Shown one piece after another: positions 1-4,563 of a stretch of DNA of 5,301 bases. Within the stretch, counting starts at the first letter, position 1. Each line of letters opens with the position of its first letter. The position numbers and the translations under genes were made by a program. This DNA is from JBKPCD01 sp046727175 (GTDB lineage: Bacteria; Acidobacteriota; Vicinamibacteria; Vicinamibacterales; 2-12-FULL-66-21). The notes under the pieces are model-generated. The model did not search any database. It had not been told where the DNA came from and was given only the letters and a program-made list of their open reading frames with translations. The stretch covers positions 1-5,301 of the forward strand of contig JBKPCD010000046.1 in NCBI GenBank assembly GCA_046727175.1, given 5' to 3'.

Positions 1-1572
1 GGCTGGTACTGCGTGAGCTGCGAAGAGTTCAAGCAGGAAAAAGACCTCGTCGACGGCAGGTGTCCGCTTCACCCGACACTGACGCCCGAGTGGATCCGGG
101 AGAAGAATTACTTTTTCCGCCTGTCGACGTACCAGGGACCACTGCTCGAACACTTCGCCGCGCATCCGGAATTTCTCCAGCCGGAGGTGCGCCGCAACGA
201 GATCCTCCGGTTGATCGAAGGCGGGCTGGTCGACGTTTCGGTCAGCCGCGCAGGGCAGTCATGGGGGATTCCATTGCCATGGGATCCTTCGAGCGTCGTT
301 TACGTCTGGTTCGACGCGCTCATCAACTACGCCTCCGCCGTCGGCCTGGGCGGCGACGCCGAGATGCTGGCGCGGTGGTGGCCTGCGGATCTGCACATCA
401 TCGGGAAAGACATCACGAGGTTTCACACGGTCATCTGGCCGGCGATGTTGATGGCCGCCGGCCTTCCGGTTCCTCGTCAGGTGTTCGGTCACGGTTTCTT
501 GACGATGAACGGGCAGCGGATGAGCAAGTCGCTGGGCACGATTGTCGATCCGATCGTTGCGGCCGATCGACTGGGTGTGAACCCGTTGCGGCTGTATCTG
601 ATCAAAGAGGTTCCGTTTGGCGGCGACGGCGACTTCTCCTGGGAGCGATTCGACGAGCGTTACAACGTCGACCTGGCCAACAATCTGGGTAACCTCGTGA
701 GCCGCGTGGCTGCGATGGCGGAACGGTACCGCGAGGGCGTAGTGCGTCCCACCGGAGCGGGCAACGATCAGCTGGCGCGCGTGGGGGATCAGGCGGCGAC
801 CGATTACCGGCACGCCATGGATCGCCTCGCGCTCCACGAAGGCGCGTTCGCGGCATACCGCCTGATTGATGCCACGAACGAGTTCATCGCCTCGACCGAG
901 CCATGGTCGCTGGCGAAGAATCCCGCTTCCGCCGATCGCCTGACGCAGGTGTTGTTCGACGCCGCGGAGGCGATACGGCTTGCCGCCGTGCTGCTCGAGC
1001 CGATCATCCCGTCGTCGAGCCGCGAGATCCTGCGGCGCGTCGGCGTGTCCGCCGACGACCTGACTCTCGATCGCGACGGCCACTGGCGCACCGATGGTGA
1101 GCGCGTACTCAAGCAGGAGGGACCCCTGTGGCCGCGAAAGGAGCAAACGACTGTGAGCGACAACCAGACCTCGCCGAGCCCTGTGCAGCCCGCCACATCT
1201 GCGGCGGCTCCGGGTACACCGGCTGCAACGGCGACCACGGATTCGGGACGAATCACGCTCGATGATTTCATGAAGGTGGACCTCCGGGTCGCAAAGGTCC
1301 TTGCGGCTGAAAAGGTCCCGAACTCTCGCAAGCTCGTGAAGCTGAGCATCGATGTCGGCTCGGAACAACGCACGTTGGTCGCTGGGATCGCCGAGGCGTA
1401 CGAGCCGGAAGCACTTGTTGGTCGCACGATCGTGATGGTCTTCAACCTGAAGCCCGCGAAGCTGATGGGGATCGAGTCGAACGGAATGGTGCTCGCGGCC
1501 AGCCCTGACGGGGGCAAGCCGACCCTCGTCGGGTTCGATCAGGAGGTCGCGCCGGGCACGAGGGTCAGGTAA
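1..1572 (+). CDS. metG: Methionyl-tRNA synthetase, 5'-truncated by the window edge
   Basis: This cytosolic class I aminoacyl-tRNA synthetase charges tRNA-Met with methionine using ATP. The frame is open from base 1 (523 codons, TAA at 1570-1572), so the GTG at 13 is not the real start. By comparison with T. thermophilus MetRS about 120 residues are missing, including the HIGH motif. A zinc knuckle C-x2-C-x13-C-x2-H is visible (Cys codons at 10, 19 and 61, His at 70), the T. thermophilus pattern rather than the four-Cys E. coli one. The catalytic loop RMSKS lies at 517-531, after WFDALINYASAVG and GHGFLTMNG. A helical anticodon-binding region follows (about 640-1140), then a Pro/Ala/Thr/Ser-rich linker (about 1144-1251), then a C-terminal EMAP/Trbp111-like OB-fold tRNA-binding domain (1252-1569: DDFMKVDLRVAKV, LVAGIAEAYEPE, NLKPAKLMGIESNGM), which in the family dimerises and improves tRNA affinity. 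No frameshift is seen. Identity is essentially certain. Confidence 0.97.
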   Translation, partial: GWYCVSCEEFKQEKDLVDGRCPLHPTLTPEWIREKNYFFRLSTYQGPLLEHFAAHPEFLQPEVRRNEILRLIEGGLVDVSVSRAGQSWGIPLPWDPSSVVYVWFDALINYASAVGLGGDAEMLARWWPADLHIIGKDITRFHTVIWPAMLMAAGLPVPRQVFGHGFLTMNGQRMSKSLGTIVDPIVAADRLGVNPLRLYLIKEVPFGGDGDFSWERFDERYNVDLANNLGNLVSRVAAMAERYREGVVRPTGAGNDQLARVGDQAATDYRHAMDRLALHEGAFAAYRLIDATNEFIASTEPWSLAKNPASADRLTQVLFDAAEAIRLAAVLLEPIIPSSSREILRRVGVSADDLTLDRDGHWRTDGERVLKQEGPLWPRKEQTTVSDNQTSPSPVQPATSAAAPGTPAATATTDSGRITLDDFMKVDLRVAKVLAAEKVPNSRKLVKLSIDVGSEQRTLVAGIAEAYEPEALVGRTIVMVFNLKPAKLMGIESNGMVLAASPDGGKPTLVGFDQEVAPGTRVR

Positions 1573-1659
1573 AAGGCAGAAGTTCGAAGTAAGAAGTACG
1601 AAGTAAAAAGGTACGAAGGGTCTTTGCTTCCTACTTCGAACTTCTGACTTCGTACTTTT
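1573..1659. repeat. Inverted heptamer tandem-repeat element between metG and tatD
   Basis: Starting at 1578 the + strand reads as consecutive 7-mers of consensus (A/C)GAAGT(A/T): AGAAGTT at 1578, CGAAGTA at 1585, AGAAGTA at 1592, CGAAGTA at 1599, an 8-mer variant at 1606 and CGAAGGG at 1614. After a short centre (1621-1631) the inverse units follow: TACTTCG at 1632, AACTTCT at 1639, GACTTCG at 1646 and TACTTTT at 1653. The last unit touches the tatD ATG at 1660. Bases 1577-1596 are complementary to 1627-1646 at 19 of 20 positions, and 1594-1604 pair perfectly with 1647-1657, so a long mRNA or cruciform stem is possible. Composition is far more A/T-rich than the flanking genes. There is no T-run after a stem, so it does not look like a classical terminator. 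Function unknown; it is probably a member of a dispersed intergenic repeat family (inference). Confidence 0.85.
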
Positions 1660-2457
1660 ATGATCGACAGTCACTGCCACCTTGCCGACTCTGCGTTCGC
1701 GTCGGATCTCGATGCCGTGATCGGACGGGCGCGGGAGGCGGGCGTCAGCTCGGCGCTCTGTATCCTGGCGGCCGGTGACGCGGCGGAATCGAGGGCCGCC
1801 CGGCGCGTTCGAGCGCTGTGGCCCGCGACGATGTTCGCGCTTGGCGTTCACCCGCACCACGCCGGCTATTTCTCCGGGCGAGCCGAGGAAGCCGCCGAGG
1901 CCGTGCGGCGCGGACTGACGCAGGAAGGCGCACGGGTGATTGGGGAAATCGGTCTCGATTATCACTACGATTTCTCTCTGCCCGACGCCCAGCAGTCCGT
2001 CTTCGCCGCTCAAGTCATGCTCGCGCGGAAGCTCGAAGTGCCGGTCGTGATACACACGCGCGAGGCGGATGCCGATACGCTGCGCATCCTGCGAATCGCC
2101 GGTCACGGGCAGGTGCGCGGTGTCTTTCACTGCTTCACGGGGGACGCGGATCTGGCTCAGGCCGTGCTCGACCTCGGCTTCTTCATCTCGCTGTCCGGCA
2201 TCGTGACGTTCTCGCGTGCGAGCGAACTTCGAGATGTCGCGCGAATGGTTCCTGCAGATCGGATTCTGGTCGAGACCGATTCACCCTATCTTGCTCCGGT
2301 CCCACACCGCGGCAAGCGCAACGAGCCGGCGTACCTCGCTCAGGTCGTGGCGGAAGTCGCAAGCGCGCGCGGCGTATCGGTCGAAGAGATGGGCGCCCAG
2401 GTGACGCGGAATTTCGAGGCGTTCCTTGGGCCAAATGTTTCGGTCCAAACGGCTTAG
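1660..2457 (+). CDS. tatD: TatD-family metal-dependent hydrolase (putative 3'-5' DNase)
   Basis: This 265-residue protein has the usual length for the YcfH/TatD/YabD family, amidohydrolase-superfamily TIM barrels with two metals that show Mg-dependent DNase or 3'-5' exonuclease activity in characterised members. The metal ligands are all present: H5-C-H7 in MIDSHCHL, E96 in GEIGLDYHYD, H132 in VVIHTRE, H157 in VFHCFTG and D207 in ETDSPYLAP. The GVHPHHA segment (61-68) is also typical. The ATG at 1660 is the right start because MIDSHCHL is the canonical family N-terminus. No Shine-Dalgarno is present: the bases before the ATG are repeat units (TACTTTT). It lies 87 nt after metG on the same strand, and metG/metS-tatD adjacency is known elsewhere (metS-yabD in Bacillus subtilis). 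Co-transcription with metG is likely but would have to pass the inverted repeat. The cellular substrate is not deducible from sequence. Confidence 0.95.
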   Translation: MIDSHCHLADSAFASDLDAVIGRAREAGVSSALCILAAGDAAESRAARRVRALWPATMFALGVHPHHAGYFSGRAEEAAEAVRRGLTQEGARVIGEIGLDYHYDFSLPDAQQSVFAAQVMLARKLEVPVVIHTREADADTLRILRIAGHGQVRGVFHCFTGDADLAQAVLDLGFFISLSGIVTFSRASELRDVARMVPADRILVETDSPYLAPVPHRGKRNEPAYLAQVVAEVASARGVSVEEMGAQVTRNFEAFLGPNVSVQTA

Positions 2458-2461
2458 CGCG

Positions 2462-2491
2462 TTGACACTTCGCGCGCAAAACCAGTATTGT
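2462..2491 (+). promoter_or_regulatory. Candidate sigma70-type promoter for the polyprenyl synthase gene
   Basis: A perfect -35 hexamer TTGACA (2462-2467) is followed after 18 nt by TATTGT (2486-2491), which matches TATAAT at four of six positions. It begins 5 nt after the tatD stop codon. Transcription would start at about 2498. This makes the synthase separately transcribed from metG-tatD, and argues against the in-frame GTG at 2490, which lies within the -10 box. It is a sequence match only; promoter consensus in this organism is unknown. Confidence 0.55.
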
Positions 2492-2519
2492 GGGCAAAAC
2501 CCGATTCGACGGCACGCAT

Positions 2520-3653
2520 TTGAGTGATACCGCACAGAAATCGCACGTCTCGGATGATTTTCACTTCGCTGCGCAACAGACGCGCGGCGTGGGTCCCGGT
2601 TTCCACACACCTGCACATGAAACACGTGCCGCGGGACCCGATCTTCACACCACCGCGCAACAAACACGCGACGGGGGCCCCGACCTTGCGCTGATTTTCG
2701 AGCCAATCCGCGAGGATCTCGAAGCGGTCGAGCGGGAGTTCATCGAGCACATCCAGTCGCGCGTGGCGCTGATTCCCGAGATGGGGCGCTACATTCAGAA
2801 GAGCGGCGGAAAGCGCGTGCGACCTGCTGTGCTGTTGATGGCGTCACGCCTGAGCGGCTATCGGGGCGATCGCGCCGTTCTCTACGCATCGGTCGTCGAG
2901 TTCATCCACACGGCCACGCTCGTTCACGACGACATCATCGACGGTGCCGACCTGCGACGCGGACGCCTAGCCGTCCACTCGCGCTGGGGCAACGACATCA
3001 CTGTGCTCCTCGGCGACTATCTCTACATCAAGTCGATGGCCATGGCGCTCACTCAGGACTCGCTGGAGGTTATTCGGCTCTTGTGCGACGTGACGCTACG
3101 GATGATCGAAGGCGAGCTGTATCAGCTCACGAAGACCGGTGACGTGGACATCACCGAAGAGGAGCACTTCGAAATCATCCGGAGGAAGACGGCATTTCTC
3201 TTCGGCGGCTGCGCCCAGATTGGCGGAAAGCTGGGCGCCGTCACACGCGAGCACGAGGACGCGCTGCGCGAGTTCGGCTTCAACCTGGGGATTGCGTTCC
3301 AGATCGTGGATGATCTGCTCGACTACACCGCCGACGCGGTTGCGCTCGGCAAGCCGATTGGCGGGGATCTCCGCGAAGGCAAGGTGACCCTGCCGGTGAT
3401 CTTCCTGCTGCGCCGAGGCGGAGACGAAGCGGATCGGCTGATTCGCGAGGTCGTACGGGATCGCGCCGTCACGGGCGAACAGTGGCGCGAAATCCTGCAC
3501 CTGCTTCGCGAGCATCGATCGACGGAGCTCGCATACGCGCGCGCGCTCGAGTTCGCCAATCGGGCGAAGTCATGTCTTTCTGTATTCCCCGCCGGCCGCG
3601 AGCGTGACGCGCTGCTCGCGCTGACCGACTACGTCGTATCGCGAGACCGATGA
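2520..3653 (+). CDS. ispB: Long-chain trans-polyprenyl diphosphate synthase (octaprenyl/heptaprenyl type)
   Basis: It adds isopentenyl diphosphate units to an allylic diphosphate primer to make the all-trans chain used for quinone side chains. In codons counted from the TTG at 2520 (377 aa), the substrate-binding GGKRVRP is at 96-102, the first aspartate-rich motif DDIID at 137-141 (nt 2928-2942) and the second, DDLLD, at 264-268 (nt 3309-3323), followed by GKPIGGDLREGKVTLPV. The small residue five before the first DD (Ala in TATLVHDD) and the IspB-like EFIHTATLVHDD context point to a long product rather than farnesyl or geranylgeranyl diphosphate; exact length is not predictable. The start is uncertain. 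The frame opens with GTG at 2490, but that overlaps a promoter -10 box, so I chose TTG 2520. GTG 2589 or a CTG near 2691 are also possible, and none has a good Shine-Dalgarno. Homologues normally begin near IFEPIREDL, so the preceding residues are an unusual extension. The TGA stop is also the first base triplet of the downstream repeat. Confidence 0.93.
   Translation: MSDTAQKSHVSDDFHFAAQQTRGVGPGFHTPAHETRAAGPDLHTTAQQTRDGGPDLALIFEPIREDLEAVEREFIEHIQSRVALIPEMGRYIQKSGGKRVRPAVLLMASRLSGYRGDRAVLYASVVEFIHTATLVHDDIIDGADLRRGRLAVHSRWGNDITVLLGDYLYIKSMAMALTQDSLEVIRLLCDVTLRMIEGELYQLTKTGDVDITEEEHFEIIRRKTAFLFGGCAQIGGKLGAVTREHEDALREFGFNLGIAFQIVDDLLDYTADAVALGKPIGGDLREGKVTLPVIFLLRRGGDEADRLIREVVRDRAVTGEQWREILHLLREHRSTELAYARALEFANRAKSCLSVFPAGRERDALLALTDYVVSRDR
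2559..2684 (+). repeat. Three 42-bp tandem repeats at the 5' end of the polyprenyl synthase gene
   Basis: Units 2559-2600, 2601-2642 and 2643-2684 are each exactly 42 bp and, in the synthase frame, encode 14-residue units FHFAAQQTRGVGPG, FHTPAHETRAAGPD and LHTTAQQTRDGGPD. Several differences between units 2 and 3 are silent third-base changes (ACA/ACC, GCA/GCG, CGT/CGC, GGA/GGC, GAT/GAC), which suggests translation but is not proof. The preceding 42 bp (2517-2558, including TAQKSHVSDD) may be a fourth, decayed unit. GGGTCCCG at 2591-2598 is complementary to CGGGACCC at 2632-2639, and GGGGCCCC at 2674-2681 is self-complementary, so the same stretch could fold as a leader RNA. I recognise no protein domain in it. 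Confidence 0.8.
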
Positions 3654-3797
3654 ATTGTGAATGGTTGAATTGTGAATTGTGGTCAACGGGGTAGGTTCGA
3701 TCCACGGGACGACTCCGGCAATCTGCCGTTCAAGTCGTCCGGGCGGTGAAGTCAGCCTGTTGCCCCTTAATTCACAATTCGCAATTCACAATTATTC
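3651..3797. repeat. Inverted heptamer array with GC-rich core, filling the spacer before the macro gene
   Basis: The left arm consists of TGAATTG-type heptamers at 3651, 3658, 3666 and 3673, the first of which contains the synthase stop codon TGA. The right arm consists of the inverse units TAATTCA (3768), CAATTCG (3775), CAATTCA (3782) and CAATTAT (3789), ending 2 nt before the macro ATG at 3798. GAATTGTGAATT at 3667-3678 pairs perfectly with 3769-3780, and AATTGTGAAT at 3653-3662 pairs with 3784-3793. The arms are strongly A/T-rich whereas the enclosed core (about 3683-3766) is G/C-rich. The architecture resembles the 1573-1659 element with a different heptamer. There is no open reading frame of note and no transposase; a non-autonomous or dispersed repeat is the likely category (inference). 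Confidence 0.85.
3707..3740 (+). other. Compound hairpin in the core of the second heptamer element
   Basis: GGACGACT (3707-3714) is perfectly complementary to AGTCGTCC (3733-3740), and inside it CGGCA (3716-3720) pairs with TGCCG (3724-3728) across a three-base loop ATC. Together these give 13 base pairs interrupted by one base on the left and four on the right. GGGG at 3687-3690 could further pair with CCCC at 3763-3766. No U-tract follows, so an intrinsic terminator is unlikely. It may be the conserved centre of a repeat element or a structured mRNA segment. Confidence 0.65.
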
Positions 3798-4337
3798 ATG
3801 CGCACGCTCTCCATTCCCCCGGTCACCGTCACTATCCTCGAGGGGGACATTACTGGCCAGCCGGTCGATGCGATCGTCAATGCAGCGAACAACGCGTTCT
3901 GGATGGGCGGCGGTGTTGCGGGTGCCATCAAGGCCAAAGGAGGAGCGCAGATCGAACGGGAGGCGATGGCGCAGGGACCCGTCGATCCTGGTGGTTCGGT
4001 CGTCACGTCCGGGGGGCAGTTGCCGGCGCAGTATGTCATCCATGCTGCGGTGATGGGCCAGGACCTGCGAACGGATGCGCGATTGGTTCGTGCTGCGACC
4101 GCGTCGGCGCTGCAGCTCGCGAGCGACCATGGCATGACCTCGATCGCCTTTCCTGCGCTTGGCACAGGCGTCGGCGGTTTTCCGGTCGAGGAGTGCGCGC
4201 GCGTGATGCTCGGAGCGTTGAAAGATCACGTTGCCCACCGGTCGGACACGCCGCTGCGTCAGGTCGAATTTGTGCTGTTTGGTCAGAGGGCGTACGACGA
4301 CTTCCGCCACGGCGCGGAATCTGCGACACAGGATTGA
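3798..4337 (+). CDS. Macro-domain protein (ADP-ribose / O-acetyl-ADP-ribose binding)
   Basis: This 179-residue protein is a single macro domain, the fold that binds ADP-ribose and in many members removes it from proteins or deacetylates O-acetyl-ADP-ribose. Visible elements in order are GDIT (16-19, with D17 the expected adenine-contacting Asp), IVNAANN (26-32), MGGGVAGAI (36-44) and FPALGTGVGGFP (118-129, diphosphate-binding loop). In MacroD-type enzymes such as E. coli YmdB the motif is Asn25...GGGGV-Asp35; here the Asn aligns with N31, but the Asp position, at the same spacing, is A41 (nt 3918-3920). The loop GTGVGG also lacks the Tyr of STGVYG. It therefore looks like the ALGTGVGG subgroup rather than YmdB itself, and hydrolase activity cannot be assumed. 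The ATG at 3798 leaves the usual short lead into the first strand. There is no Shine-Dalgarno: repeat units abut the start. No signal peptide is seen, so it should be cytosolic. Confidence 0.92.
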   Translation: MRTLSIPPVTVTILEGDITGQPVDAIVNAANNAFWMGGGVAGAIKAKGGAQIEREAMAQGPVDPGGSVVTSGGQLPAQYVIHAAVMGQDLRTDARLVRAATASALQLASDHGMTSIAFPALGTGVGGFPVEECARVMLGALKDHVAHRSDTPLRQVEFVLFGQRAYDDFRHGAESATQD

Positions 4338-4563
4338 CTTGTCGGCCGTTGGATGATCCTGAATGAACTTAAAGATCCATCACCAACCCACAATCAGCGA
4401 TCCTTCACTCCAGCGATGCGAACGAGCAGAGCGATGAGCCACGCGAGCGGAGCGGGAGATATTGGGGCCACGCGAGCGAGCGTGAAGCGGGGTCCCCGCC
4501 GCGCGGACTGTGCGCGGTGGGGTGCCAATGGGGGTTCGGGGGACGACGTCCCCCGGGGCACGG
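4338..4563. other. Non-coding spacer between the macro gene and ligA
   Basis: I see no credible gene in these 226 bases. The first 100 or so (to about 4437) are of mixed composition without recognisable signals. The rest is very G/C-rich and structured. A 12-bp direct repeat GCCACGCGAGCG occurs at 4438-4449 and 4467-4478, and three hairpins occupy 4469-4554. No convincing promoter hexamer pair was found. The ligA start is preceded only by a GGGG (4555-4558) that could act as a poor ribosome-binding site. Confidence 0.7.
4469..4554 (+). repeat. Three consecutive GC hairpins upstream of ligA
   Basis: Hairpin 1: CACGC (4469-4473) with GCGTG (4480-4484), loop of six. Hairpin 2: CCCCGCCGCGC (4494-4504) with GCGCGGTGGGG (4512-4522), eleven pairs including one G-U, loop GGACTGT. 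Hairpin 3: GGGGGAC (4538-4544) with GTCCCCC (4548-4554), seven perfect pairs around the three-base loop GAC. Hairpin 3 ends 9 nt before the ligA ATG, and its CCCC strand runs into CCCCGGGG (4551-4558), so the only purine-rich ribosome-binding candidate could be sequestered. An alternative palindrome GCGGGG-T-CCCCGC (4487-4499) competes with hairpin 2. No T-tract follows, so these are not standard intrinsic terminators. They may be a REP-like repeat or a 5' leader structure. Confidence 0.65.

Noticed and set aside
60..692. Plus-strand 210-codon open frame inside metG
   Set aside because: It is a +2-frame shadow with an Arg-rich composition; the metG frame at the same place has clear family motifs.
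1115..1200. AGGAGG at 1115-1120 followed by GTG at 1128 as an internal gene start
   Set aside because: That GTG is out of frame with metG and its frame ends within about 45 codons without any recognisable protein; the AGGAGG is explained by codons for Gln-Glu-Gly.
1573..1659. CRISPR array or intrinsic terminator at the first repeat
   Set aside because: Units are only 7 nt and contiguous with no spacers, and no T-run follows the stem; the sequence runs straight into the tatD start.
259..2130. Long antisense open frame of 623 codons across metG, the spacer and tatD
   Set aside because: It lies opposite two securely identified genes, its translation shows no recognisable domain and is rich in Arg/His/Gly, as expected of GC-rich antisense shadows.
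3694..3703. GGTTCGATCC resembling a tRNA T-loop
   Set aside because: The flanking bases do not form a five-pair T stem, and no acceptor, D or anticodon arms can be built around it.
3679..4053. 124-codon plus-strand open frame starting in the repeat core
   Set aside because: It is out of frame with the macro gene, which has conserved motifs over the same bases; its translation is Ser/Arg-rich and unrecognisable.
4334..4362. TTGACT as a -35 box for ligA
   Set aside because: The sequence 16-18 nt downstream (around TCCTGA) does not resemble a -10 box, and the hexamer overlaps the macro gene stop codon.
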